From Thermoplasmata archaeon (GTDB lineage Archaea > Thermoplasmatota > Thermoplasmata > UBA10834): DNA of 15,949 bases. Under the pieces are notes generated by a model that worked only from the letters and a program-made list of their open reading frames with translations, was not told where the DNA came from and did no database searches. Of the stretch, positions 1 to 6,840 are shown piece after piece. Each line of letters starts with the position of its first letter. Positions within the stretch are counted from its first letter, which is position 1. Where the stretch lies: contig JALHSX010000217.1 of assembly GCA_022865445.1 (NCBI GenBank), positions 1 to 15,949 on the forward strand, written 5' to 3'. The translations under genes were made by a program, and so were the position numbers.

Positions 1-350
1 TTCCAGCCTGCTCCGATGACCCACTCTCCTTCAGGTATCTTCTTCGAAGCCTCTCTCATGAGGAAGAGGGCCTCGTCGATCGTGCCGGTTCGGGTGAGAT
101 CGACGTTCATCGCATCGACACCCATCTGGATGAAGTGAGTATGGCAGTCTATGAATCCGGGCAGGACCACCTTTCCGCCGAGATCGAGCTTGCGACAGCC
201 CCGTGGGGCGACTCTCTTGATATCATCGTCTCCGCCGACTCCGACGATTATACCGTCAGAGACAGCGATAGCCCGAGCGGATCTTCTCTCTTGGTCCATC
301 GTGTAGATTCTGCCGTTGTAGAACACAGCGTCAGCACATCTGGCTTTCAT
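1..350 (-). CDS. Amidohydrolase family protein, N-terminal part (cut by window edge)
   Basis: The reverse strand reads an uninterrupted 116-residue N-terminus from ATG 348-350 to the left edge, so the C-terminal bulk lies outside the window. The start resembles the YtcJ/amidohydrolase-3 group: a short beta-rich lead with NGRIYTMD (residues 12-19), a GIIVGVG segment (33-39), then LPGFIDCHTHF (63-73), whose His70 and His72 form the first metal-binding HxH of the amidohydrolase superfamily. Such enzymes hydrolyse C-N bonds in amides, ureas or cyclic compounds using one or two divalent metals. The substrate cannot be told from this fragment. It lies co-directional with and 66 bp downstream of the small GTPase gene. 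A TATA-like AT-rich stretch (about 383-395) could give it its own promoter. Confidence 0.85.
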   Translation of the reverse strand, partial: MKARCADAVFYNGRIYTMDQERRSARAIAVSDGIIVGVGGDDDIKRVAPRGCRKLDLGGKVVLPGFIDCHTHFIQMGVDAMNVDLTRTGTIDEALFLMREASKKIPEGEWVIGAGW

Positions 351-416
351 CCGAAGCACCGTTACCTATGAAACGTCAATCTCGGATATTATGTTTCATG
401 AACATGCGGCCCAACA

Positions 417-932
417 CTACTTGGGATTGAGCATCATGTCCACGAGCGTCGCGAATGCCTGCTCGACATTGTATCCGGTCTTGGCGGAGGTCAGCAGTGC
501 TGGAGAATCGTGTTTCTTCGCAAAAACCTCAAGGTCCTGATACGGGACGCGAGTCTCCTCCCGCAGATCACACTTGTTGCCCAGGAACACGATCGGCACC
601 TTGCCCGTCGTAGAAGTCATCGCCTTGATCCAATACCTAAGCTCTCCGAGGCTCTCTTTGCTTGTCACATCGCAGACGGCAAGCGCGCCCTCGACGCCAT
701 AGAAATACGCCTCTCTCAGAACCTCTCTAAAGCTCGGCTGGCCCATGATGTCCCAGACGAGCAACATGACTCTCGAAGGCGCACCAGATTCTGGATTCTT
801 CACCTCGATTTCTTTCTTCGTAACCTTCGTACCGATCGTTGCGATGTACTTGTCATCGAACACATCGAGGACGTATCTCCGGATGAGACTCGTCTTGCCA
901 ACTCCGACATCGCCGATCAGACATATCTTCAT
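417..932 (-). CDS. Ras/Rab-like small GTPase
   Basis: A single-domain P-loop GTPase of 171 residues from ATG 930-932. All five G motifs are present: G1 GDVGVGKTS (residues 7-15), G2 Thr35 in ATIGTK, G3 WDIMGQ (60-65) with the Gln at the Ras Gln61 position, G4 NKCD (109-112), and G5 TSAK (138-141). It should bind and slowly hydrolyse GTP as a molecular switch. There is no C-terminal Cys for prenylation, so membrane attachment would need a partner. No GAP, GEF or roadblock protein is visible nearby. A TTG at 959 would add nine residues (PQGDDSRK type); a TATA-like element at 983-992 lies 28 nt before that TTG, so the longer form is possible. I chose the ATG because family members usually begin at the first beta strand. 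The function is clear at the family level; the cellular role is unknown. Confidence 0.9.
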   Translation of the reverse strand: MKICLIGDVGVGKTSLIRRYVLDVFDDKYIATIGTKVTKKEIEVKNPESGAPSRVMLLVWDIMGQPSFREVLREAYFYGVEGALAVCDVTSKESLGELRYWIKAMTSTTGKVPIVFLGNKCDLREETRVPYQDLEVFAKKHDSPALLTSAKTGYNVEQAFATLVDMMLNPK

Positions 933-982
933 CTTACGTGAATCGTCGCCTTGGGGCAAGTGCTATACCTCTGTGACTGCGG

Positions 983-992
983 CGATATATGG
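983..992 (-). promoter_or_regulatory. TATA-like element for the small GTPase gene
   Basis: On the reverse strand the sequence reads CCATATATCG, a good archaeal box A. Its centre is about 28 nt before TTG 959 and 55 nt before ATG 932, so transcription should begin near 960. The remaining 933-1253 stretch has no other gene that I can support; it also holds the leader of the microprotein gene at 1254. Confidence 0.45.
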
Positions 993-1215
993 ATAGCTGG
1001 TGTATAAAATCTTTGCAGGAGGGTCTCGCACAGAGCCTGCCGAGAGGAAATCGGTCGAGTCTCAATGAGTTTTTCATCACAATCACCGGTCAAGCGACGT
1101 TTACATGAAAAGACACTTATGTCAAGAACGCATTTAGATGTGTGCTGATGTATCAAAGAGAGCGCATCGCTCGCTAATAATGGCTCTTCATAGGAATTGA
1201 TGCATCGTGAAGAAC

Positions 1216-1231
1216 CAGGGTAAGAACCCTG
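1216..1231 (+). promoter_or_regulatory. Perfect 6-bp hairpin just upstream of the microprotein RBS
   Basis: CAGGGT (1216-1221), loop AAGA, ACCCTG (1226-1231) is a perfect inverted repeat. It ends 11 nt before the strong Shine-Dalgarno sequence GGAGG at about 1243-1247 and 22 nt before the start codon at 1254. In the transcript it would fold as a stem-loop beside the ribosome site. A role in translation or mRNA stability is an inference. Confidence 0.5.
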
Positions 1232-1253
1232 ACCAACAAATAGGAGGAAAAAA

Positions 1254-1325
1254 ATGTCTTGCGGAAAGTGTGGTGCAAAGGGAAAGAAGAAGGCAACGAA
1301 GAAAGCCAAGAAGAAGAAGAAGTAA
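1254..1325 (+). CDS. 23-residue CxxC and lysine-rich microprotein
   Basis: ATG 1254 is preceded by a strong Shine-Dalgarno (AGGAGG, seven A residues, ATG), one of the best in the window. The product is 23 residues: MSCGKCGAKG followed by a tail in which 10 of 13 residues are lysine, ending at TAA 1323-1325. The SCGKCG start is a single CxxC knuckle, and the rest resembles the basic tail of chromatin proteins. A role in binding nucleic acid or ribosomes is an inference from charge alone; I do not recognise a named family. A second lysine-rich gene follows 43 bp downstream on the same strand. The coding evidence is the ribosome site, the purine-rich AAG codon run and the adjacent similar gene; the small size keeps confidence moderate. 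Confidence 0.55.
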   Translation: MSCGKCGAKGKKKATKKAKKKKK

Positions 1326-1368
1326 CTCTTCTGTGAGCGGGACTCCTCTCCTTTACGAGGGTTGTTAC

Positions 1369-1467
1369 ATGGCTCCGAAGAAGAAAACTTCGAAGAAGGC
1401 CGGAAAAGCATCAAAGAAGAAGAGTTACTACCAAGGAAAGGAAATCCGAGCCTCCAAATCACGCTGA
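1369..1467 (+). CDS. 32-residue lysine-rich microprotein
   Basis: ATG 1369 with GAGGG at 1357-1361 as a probable ribosome site opens a 32-residue reading frame. The product begins MAPKKKTSKKAGKASKKK and ends with SYYQGKEIRASKSR. About 40 percent of residues are Lys or Arg. It resembles histone- or H1-type basic tails, and also the C-terminal tail of the zinc-ribbon protein at 15106-15744 (KKATKKTSKAKPKK). It probably forms a two-gene unit with the microprotein at 1254. Its last 9 bases overlap the 3' end of the convergent primase gene. An upstream in-frame GTG at 1207 would read through the first microprotein in another frame without a ribosome site, so the short start is preferred. No family assignment; function unknown. 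Confidence 0.5.
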   Translation: MAPKKKTSKKAGKASKKKSYYQGKEIRASKSR

Positions 1468-2250
1468 CTTCAGAAAGGCTGGCAACACCAGCTTTGAAGA
1501 ACGCGGATCAAACTCCAACATTCCCCTTATTTCTTTGACCGTCATGCATTTTCTTGAGACCAAGCCGTTCAGCGAACAGGGAAGGCGCATGAGTCTCGAT
1601 CCTCCGACCGTGACCCACTCATCGATTGCGTATCTTCGACCATATCTCCTGGCAATCGATTGCCGCTCTCTTCTCGAGAGGAGGTAGGCGGACTCGTCAT
1701 CCACCACGACATGGAATCCTCTTCCTGAGAACACAGTGTTGACTCTCTCGTAGATGTCGTCGAGTTCCATGCGCAGCTGGAAGGCCTGCCTCCGCACGGC
1801 CTTGAATTCGTACATGCAAAAAGACAGGCCTCTGCCTCGCTGTATCTTCTCTCCGATATGACCGTGATACGGGCAATCGATGTTCTCAGGGTCGAGGTCG
1901 AATGCAAGCTGCTGGCCATCATAGTTGTAGCACTTGTTGCACCGCGGTTTCCTCTCATGGCATTCCGCGCACACTCGCAGGTCAAAATACCTGTTCCGGT
2001 CGTAGTACAGGCCCTCCGGGAGATATTCGATGACGAAATCCCGTATATCCGCAACTGTGGTCCATGTGTCAATGATTGCGACATTGTCCTTGTCCTTGAC
2101 ATGAGCCTGAGCCACGATACCAGTGTGGCGGCCGGGTATCATCGCGAATTTCATCGAATGGCCTCGATCGCCAATCCATCTCGAGACAGCCGAGACATCG
2201 AACTCGTTGGTGTAGAACGAAAGCCTCTCCTCCAAGGATGAAGGCCTCAT
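1459..2250 (-). CDS. PriS-superfamily (AEP) primase-like protein, short and divergent
   Basis: 263 residues from ATG 2248-2250. Hallmarks of the archaeal/eukaryotic primase small subunit are present: FYTNEFD near the start (12-18), the metal-binding DxD in AFDLDPE (Asp118, Asp120), SGRGFH (175-180), a likely third catalytic Asp in AIDEWVT (Asp210), and RLPCSL (222-227). A CxxC...CxxC knuckle (94-107) precedes the DxD, and a second Cys/His set (Cys126, His129, Cys145) follows it. The family synthesises RNA/DNA primers. Oddities: the usual SLHGKTGL is changed to SLNGLVSR, and the protein ends about 30 residues later, shorter than typical archaeal PriS (roughly 330-420 residues). It may be the lineage's own PriS or a paralogue. 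A GTG at 2271 is an alternative start with a TATA-like CATATTG about 30 nt upstream (near 2296-2307). Confidence 0.8.
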   Translation of the reverse strand: MRPSSLEERLSFYTNEFDVSAVSRWIGDRGHSMKFAMIPGRHTGIVAQAHVKDKDNVAIIDTWTTVADIRDFVIEYLPEGLYYDRNRYFDLRVCAECHERKPRCNKCYNYDGQQLAFDLDPENIDCPYHGHIGEKIQRGRGLSFCMYEFKAVRRQAFQLRMELDDIYERVNTVFSGRGFHVVVDDESAYLLSRRERQSIARRYGRRYAIDEWVTVGGSRLMRLPCSLNGLVSRKCMTVKEIRGMLEFDPRSSKLVLPAFLKSA

Positions 2251-2354
2251 TCCGTGAGGGAACCTGAGCACGAGGACAGTAACTCCGACGAGTTCAATAT
2301 GCTTTTGGAAACCGACTTATGGAAGATACACGTTGAGGGCGCTTGATACCAGCG

Positions 2355-3557
2355 ATGGCCAAGACTCCGAGACTGCTATGGATGATCAGCTTCCATCATG
2401 CCTGCAACGATGGAACGCTGATGGCACTTGTTGCGCTCATACCAATCCTCTTCAAGGAGATGAACCTCTCATTATACGAGATCGGATTCCTCGGTTTCGG
2501 ACTCATCATAACCGTCGTGGTTCAATATGCAGTTGGGAGGCTCGCGGACAGGATCTTCTCGAGGAACCTTCTTGAGATCGGCGCGTTGCTGATGGGAACC
2601 TCGTTCGTGCTCTTGCTTTTCGTCAACGATTTTACGGGCTTGTTTCTCGCGGTCATATCCATGAGGATCGGTGCGGCATTCTATCATCCAGTGGGCACTA
2701 GTTGGATAACCAGGGAGTACGCAGGCAAGTACGTGGAAACTGCTCTCGGAATTCAGAGCGGAGTCGGCAACTTCGGAGTGATCATAGCTTTGGGGACCTC
2801 GGGGTTCCTAGGTGAGATGTTCACGTGGAAGGCGCCCTGTCTGTTGTGGGCGGGACTGAACTTCGCTGCGGTGCTTCTCGGTCTCGCTCTGATCAAAGAG
2901 GATGGAATCAAAACGCGGGTCGCCAAACAAACCAAGCGCGTGCCCTCGAAGAATACTCTTTCGAAGATGTGGTTCCTGGTCATTCCCATAATCGCAGGAG
3001 GAGCCCTGTATCAGGTCACAAGCATCTTCGGACCCGTCCGCCTCACGATAGCCGCTGACTGGTCTGCTGGCAGCGCAGACTTGATCTTCGCAATGTGGAT
3101 AGGAATCGGAACCATTACATCGTACTACTTCGGTGCGATGAGCTACCGGTTCGGGAAGACGAGACTACTTCTGGCGGGATACCTCGTATCCGCAATTGCT
3201 GCAGTGATCCTTGTCTTCGCTCTAGATTGGTTCATCATTGTGCCTGTCCTCCTGGTCTATGGGGCATTCCTCTTTGTAACGTATCCAGCCTTGTTCTCTA
3301 TGATCAACGATGTCACCGACGAATCTGAGAGGGGTACCGCCTTCGGTCTCCTTTTCGGATTCCAGCTCGGCGGAGGTGCGGTTGTGGTCTACCTCTGCGG
3401 CATCGTCGCAGATGCATTGGACAACCCTGATTACGCCTTCGTCATAGTAGCCATCCTTGCGGCTGCGTCGGCACTCACAATGTTCTCAAAGAACCTATCC
3501 CGAAGAAGTCGGAGCAATCTCGAGCCTACTGAATCCGACCTTTCTTCCCGGGTCTGA
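2355..3557 (+). CDS. Major facilitator superfamily transporter, Fsr-like branch
   Basis: 400 residues from ATG 2355 with about twelve hydrophobic segments. After TM2 comes GRLADRIFSRN, the MFS loop 2-3 signature. TM4 contains AAFYHPVGT, resembling the AxFHPxG motif of fosmidomycin-resistance (Fsr) type exporters, and the N-terminus SFHHACNDG resembles their HxxxD/N opening. MFS proteins move small solutes across the membrane, usually driven by protons; the substrate here is not readable. A TTG at 2343 preceded by GAGGG (2335-2339) could add four residues; a TATA-like CTTATGG near 2314-2320 fits either start. The 3' end overlaps the convergent DUF1614 gene by 32 bp. The C-terminal 20 residues are charged and cytoplasmic. 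Confidence 0.88.
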   Translation: MAKTPRLLWMISFHHACNDGTLMALVALIPILFKEMNLSLYEIGFLGFGLIITVVVQYAVGRLADRIFSRNLLEIGALLMGTSFVLLLFVNDFTGLFLAVISMRIGAAFYHPVGTSWITREYAGKYVETALGIQSGVGNFGVIIALGTSGFLGEMFTWKAPCLLWAGLNFAAVLLGLALIKEDGIKTRVAKQTKRVPSKNTLSKMWFLVIPIIAGGALYQVTSIFGPVRLTIAADWSAGSADLIFAMWIGIGTITSYYFGAMSYRFGKTRLLLAGYLVSAIAAVILVFALDWFIIVPVLLVYGAFLFVTYPALFSMINDVTDESERGTAFGLLFGFQLGGGAVVVYLCGIVADALDNPDYAFVIVAILAAASALTMFSKNLSRRSRSNLEPTESDLSSRV

Positions 3558-4299
3558 GAGTCGGTTCAGCCCGGAGATCGCGCGCATACGGGAGCCCCTC
3601 GGCTCCCCGCTCCCATTCCGTCAGGACCCTTCCAAATCCTCGTTTCTTCTCCTGCTGCAGGATCCAAAACACAACAATATCGACACCGACTGCAACGATG
3701 CCCGACAGATACACCATGTCGAAGATGTTGGCACCTCCGATGCTGAGCATGGGAAAGCCCTCGGCCGGAGCTTGGAAGGAGAGGATCTCTGTCAGATGGA
3801 AGACATCCGCCCCGATTAACGTCCCCACCACCCCTGAGAAATACGCGAGCGGAGCGGCCTTCCTGATGTCTATCCAGAAGGTGGACATAGCATATAGACC
3901 ACCTGCCAAAGCCGGGGCAAACGCGAACGGCAGGTCAGCGACAATGCCGACTCCCTCCTCCGCTCTCGTGATGAAAAACGTGACCACTGCAACGATCACT
4001 ATGCCGATGCTCGCCTCCGCCATATGAACGCGCTTCGACCTGAGCAACACATAGCACACGATCAGGGGGGCGATCCCTCCGCCGATGCTGATCCCAACCC
4101 ACCAGCCGTTGTAGGGGAACATCGGGATGCTGATCCATCCGAGAAGGAGCGTGACCGTCAGTATGGACGTCGCCTCCTGCCGCGAGAAACCGATCCTCTC
4201 GAAGATCTTCTCTATGGAGGACACATAGAGGAAGAACAGCAGCAGGGCTAGACCAGAGATGACTAGAGCCAACAGAACCGGGTCTATCTCCTGAGCCAT
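3526..4299 (-). CDS. DUF1614 family integral membrane protein
   Basis: 257 residues from ATG 4297-4299. It has about seven hydrophobic segments and the conserved DUF1614 features as I recall them: GTLIGADVFHL (159-169) and SIGGANIFDMVYLSGIVAV (186-204) before the last membrane span, then a charged cytoplasmic tail of about 40 residues. The family is widespread in archaea and some bacteria, and its function is unknown. A TATA-like TTTTATC (reverse strand of 4325-4331) sits about 29 nt before the ATG, with no Shine-Dalgarno, so the mRNA is probably leaderless. The 3' end runs 32 bp into the end of the convergent MFS gene. Upstream, the DUF123 gene ends only 34 bp away on the same strand. Confidence 0.85.
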   Translation of the reverse strand: MAQEIDPVLLALVISGLALLLFFLYVSSIEKIFERIGFSRQEATSILTVTLLLGWISIPMFPYNGWWVGISIGGGIAPLIVCYVLLRSKRVHMAEASIGIVIVAVVTFFITRAEEGVGIVADLPFAFAPALAGGLYAMSTFWIDIRKAAPLAYFSGVVGTLIGADVFHLTEILSFQAPAEGFPMLSIGGANIFDMVYLSGIVAVGVDIVVFWILQQEKKRGFGRVLTEWERGAEGLPYARDLRAEPTLRPGKKGRIQ

Positions 4300-4322
4300 T
4301 CCAGGATGGTAACCACGGACAT

Positions 4323-4334
4323 GCGATAAAATCC
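4323..4334 (-). promoter_or_regulatory. TATA-like element for the DUF1614 gene
   Basis: The reverse strand reads GGATTTTATCGC. The core TTTTATC is centred about 29 nt before the ATG at 4299, the expected box A spacing for a leaderless archaeal transcript. It touches the stop codon region of the upstream DUF123 gene, so the two genes need not share one mRNA. Confidence 0.5.
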
Positions 4335-4801
4335 TATTCCCTCTTTGTCTTCGGATTGGGCTTCCTTGCAGTTTTTCGAGGGTACACGCACTCTAGCATT
4401 GAGAGGCGCATCATGACCATCTCCGAGACCAATTCAGGGTCCACATCGCCGAAATACAGCAGGTGCGAGTCGCACCTGCAATCAGACGCACCGAACCCCG
4501 GGACGGGAATGCTTGCTCCTTCACATCGCTGAAGCGCTTGGGCCATCCCGCATTCAACTTCTTTTCGCTCGCCTGGAATTGCCACGGTGGCCAGGATATC
4601 AGCGTTTGCCAGCAGATAGTCTATATGCCATCTCAATCGCTTCTTCTGCGACTTGTGTCTTCCCACGCGTTGCTCCACGCCTGCGAGAGCCGAACCCACG
4701 TACGCATAGACTCCACGCTGATACCGGTGTGATCCGAGACTGCCGACTACAATCTTCCTTTCCTCGGGGACTTCGATCATCAGACAATAGGCTCCTCGCA
4801 T
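4334..4801 (-). CDS. DUF123 (GIY-YIG-like) family protein
   Basis: 155 residues from ATG 4799-4801. Family motifs: GAYCLMIE at the start (3-10), VGSLG (19-23), RGVYAYVGSAL (29-39) followed by RVGRH (45-49), LRWHIDYLL (56-64), and near the end GFGASDCRCDSHLLYF (101-116). DUF123 proteins are small, mainly archaeal, and related to GIY-YIG nucleases. Some occur fused to endonuclease III, which suggests DNA-repair links, but no activity is established to my knowledge. ATG 4834 upstream would add eleven residues with no family similarity, so the inner ATG, which matches the usual MKGxYxL beginning, is chosen. The tail after about 140 is basic. The 4802-4926 stretch upstream holds the start region shared with the divergent exchanger gene. 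Confidence 0.85.
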   Translation of the reverse strand: MRGAYCLMIEVPEERKIVVGSLGSHRYQRGVYAYVGSALAGVEQRVGRHKSQKKRLRWHIDYLLANADILATVAIPGERKEVECGMAQALQRCEGASIPVPGFGASDCRCDSHLLYFGDVDPELVSEMVMMRLSMLECVYPRKTARKPNPKTKRE

Positions 4802-4870
4802 CGAACATACGAAGACCCTGCATCGCATTAACATTGCCCCAGCCTCGGAGATTTGTGACTTCTGTCAAAA

Positions 4871-4882
4871 AGCCATATATCG
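4871..4882. promoter_or_regulatory. TATA-like element between divergent DUF123 and exchanger genes
   Basis: CCATATATCGG is an A/T core readable on both strands. On the + strand it lies about 25 nt before the palindrome at 4893-4910 and about 50 nt before ATG 4927. On the - strand it lies about 40-75 nt before the candidate DUF123 starts. It could serve one or both genes. Confidence 0.4.
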
Positions 4883-4892
4883 GTGGAATCCA

Positions 4893-4910
4893 TGTCTAGG
4901 TCGCTAGACA
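4893..4910 (+). promoter_or_regulatory. 18-bp palindrome at the expected exchanger transcription start
   Basis: TGTCTAG (4893-4899), spacer GTCG, CTAGACA (4904-4910): a perfect 7-bp inverted repeat. It lies about 20-30 nt after the TATA-like element at 4871-4882, so it spans the predicted transcription start. It could be a repressor operator or a leader stem-loop. That function is inferred from position and symmetry only. Confidence 0.45.
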
Positions 4911-4926
4911 GCGCTCGGGATGGGAT

Positions 4927-5928
4927 ATGGTAGATGCTGGATCGCTAGCCCTCTTGCCGATAGTCGCAGCCGGGTTCGTGGTACTGAACCAGGGGGCGAA
5001 GTTCGTGACTGACAATGCTGTGGCCGTGTCACGCAACTTCGGCGTGAGCCGCTTCGTCATAGGGATGCTAGTGGTGTCCACCCTTGCCGCCATGCCGGAA
5101 GTGATTGTGTCGCTGTTTGCGCTCGCGGAAGGGGCGGAATCGATCGCCCTAGGCAACAGCTTAGGGTCGAGCGTCGTAACGATCGCTTTCGTGGTGGGCC
5201 TTGCCGCAGTCATAGTGCCTCTGAAGGTCACCAGGGAGATCATCATGCGCGACGCGGTCTTCCTGATGACATTCACTATCGTCGCATCTGTGTTGCTCCT
5301 GGACGGCAACCTGACATTCCTTGAGGGCATAGCCCTCATGATCCTGTTCGTGCCCTACACCATGAACCTTCTTCTGATGAAGAGATCGACGGATCCCAAG
5401 GAGCTCGAGGAGACCATGGAGGATGGCACGGTCCAGCTTGAGCTCATGGGGCATCTGTTTGGCAGGAAGATTCAGATCCGAGCGGGGATCCAGTGGCTCG
5501 TGTTCGGCATCATCTGGACCGTTGTGGGTGCTGAGCTCGTGGTGAGAGGTTCCATGGGAGTGGTCAGCGAATTCGGCTTCGATCCTTGGCTCTTGAGCAT
5601 CACGGTCGTCGCCCTTGGGACGACCCTGCCAGACATCGCGGCGGCGTATCATGCTGCGAGAAGAGGCTTCGGAGATCTCGCCCTGGGAGAAGGGATAGGT
5701 GCGAACATAGTAGGTCTGTTGCTCACGCTCGGGCTAATGGGAATAATCCAGCCCTTCGGATTCTCCATCCCGGACGTCATGCCAATGATCATAGTGCTGA
5801 ACCTCGGGACATTCCTCATGCTTGTGTTCATGGTCAAGGGCATGAGGGTGAGCCAGCTCGGAGGGGTAGTCCTCTTGAGCACATACTTTGGGATGGTAGC
5901 CTCGGTCATCCTCCTGGCGCTTCGATGA
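4927..5928 (+). CDS. Cation/Ca2+ exchanger (CaCA family) membrane protein
   Basis: 333 residues, about ten membrane segments in two halves joined by a charged loop (151-186). The alpha-1 repeat has AAMPEVIVSLFALAEG (54-69) and ALGNSLGSSVV (74-84). The alpha-2 repeat has ALGTTLPDIAAAYHA (229-243) and ALGEGIGANIVG (252-263). These are the two inverted ion-binding repeats of Na+/Ca2+ and H+/Ca2+ antiporters. The acidic residues Glu58 and Asp236 sit at the expected ion-site positions. Alpha-2 departs from the common TxLPE...S and GNxxGSN pattern (Asp for Glu, Ala for Ser, GEGIGAN), so ion choice is uncertain. Length is normal for prokaryotic members. The ATG at 4927 follows GGGATGGGAT. A possible operator lies at 4893-4910. 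Confidence 0.88.
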   Translation: MVDAGSLALLPIVAAGFVVLNQGAKFVTDNAVAVSRNFGVSRFVIGMLVVSTLAAMPEVIVSLFALAEGAESIALGNSLGSSVVTIAFVVGLAAVIVPLKVTREIIMRDAVFLMTFTIVASVLLLDGNLTFLEGIALMILFVPYTMNLLLMKRSTDPKELEETMEDGTVQLELMGHLFGRKIQIRAGIQWLVFGIIWTVVGAELVVRGSMGVVSEFGFDPWLLSITVVALGTTLPDIAAAYHAARRGFGDLALGEGIGANIVGLLLTLGLMGIIQPFGFSIPDVMPMIIVLNLGTFLMLVFMVKGMRVSQLGGVVLLSTYFGMVASVILLALR

Positions 5929-6005
5929 GGGGCTCGACAAGGGGGAGCCATTGGACTTATCTAGGATTATGAGCATTCGTGGAATGGATATAGGGGCTGA
6001 AGCAT

Positions 6006-6827
6006 TTGGGAAAACAGCTGATCACCGAACTGGAGTCAGGCGATGTCTCCGAATATGTGTTCCTCTGCGGCGAACCCGAGAGAGTCCCCAAGATCGCGGC
6101 GCTGCTCTCCGGACCTAAGAAGGTCGCCCAGAAGAGAGAATTCTGCGTATATTCGGGCTCTCTCGATGGCACGCCAGTGACAGTGGCGTCGACAGGGATA
6201 GGAGGGCCGTCCACCGCGATCCTCATTGAGGAACTGACCAACCTCGGCTCTAAGACGTTCATAAGGATAGGCACAAGTGGCGGGATCGCGGATGGTTTGG
6301 ACAAGGGAGACTTCGTGATTTCATCGGGTGCGGTCAGGGCCGATGGTACGAGCAAGAGCTACGCGTGGCCCGAGTATCCAGCTTCAGCGCATCATGAGGT
6401 TGTCCTTGCGCTCATTACCAGCGCCTACAAATCGAGAGCGAAGTTCGATGTTGGCATAAGCTTGTCTGTCGACGGATTCTATAGCGAGAACAAGGTGATC
6501 AAGGATGGCAACGTATCACCAATGTCTCAGACGGGCTACATGCCGTCGTTCATGGTGAACAGGCTCTCCGACGCGAAGAAGATGGGTGTGAAGAACATCG
6601 AGATGGAGAACGGGACCATATTCACTCTCTGCTCGTTGTTCGGCCTAAGGGCTGGTGCGATATGCACTGTGTCTGACGTGGTTCCTTGGCACCCCACAGA
6701 GAAGGTGCTCGACTTCGAGCAGAACATGGCCGACTGCATCAAGGTGGGCATCGAGGCCATGCGCATACTCATCGGCTGGGACAAGAAGAAGAAAGGGGCA
6801 AAGTTCTGGTGCCCGACGCAGGGCTGA
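6006..6827 (+). CDS. udp: Uridine phosphorylase-like nucleoside phosphorylase
   Basis: 273 residues from TTG 6006, preceded by GGGGCTGA as a weak ribosome site. It matches the NP-1 nucleoside phosphorylase fold: CGEPERVPKIAALL (21-34) where the family usually has GDPxRV, STGIGGPST (62-70) for phosphate binding, FIRIGTSGGI (85-94), and NIEMENGTIFTL (197-208), corresponding to the EMExxT purine/pyrimidine and ribose site. TVSDV (221-225) carries the late active-site segment. The enzyme cleaves nucleosides with phosphate to give ribose-1-phosphate and a free base; uridine is the likeliest substrate because of the STGIGGPS style, but this cannot be proved from sequence. It is slightly longer than bacterial Udp (about 253 residues), with a basic tail. 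A TATA-like TTATCTA near 5956-5962 would give a 20-25 nt leader. Confidence 0.88.
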   Translation: MGKQLITELESGDVSEYVFLCGEPERVPKIAALLSGPKKVAQKREFCVYSGSLDGTPVTVASTGIGGPSTAILIEELTNLGSKTFIRIGTSGGIADGLDKGDFVISSGAVRADGTSKSYAWPEYPASAHHEVVLALITSAYKSRAKFDVGISLSVDGFYSENKVIKDGNVSPMSQTGYMPSFMVNRLSDAKKMGVKNIEMENGTIFTLCSLFGLRAGAICTVSDVVPWHPTEKVLDFEQNMADCIKVGIEAMRILIGWDKKKKGAKFWCPTQG

Positions 6828-6840
6828 CGACCATCAGCCG

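Noticed and set aside
135..371. Forward open frame over the left edge
   Set aside because: It is the shadow of the amidohydrolase on the other strand, which shows clear HxH and PGFID motifs.
510..941. Forward open frames opposite the small GTPase
   Set aside because: The reverse strand has all five GTPase motifs; the forward products are Arg/His-rich and unlike any protein.
929..1462. Long reverse-strand open frame across the microprotein region
   Set aside because: Rich in Phe/Ser with no family resemblance; it is the complement of the purine-rich lysine codons and has no ribosome site, while the forward strand has strong ones.
5929..5950. GGCTC ... GAGCC inverted repeat after the exchanger gene as a terminator
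   Set aside because: Only 5 bp with no T-run after it; archaeal termination mostly uses poly-T, so it is not called.
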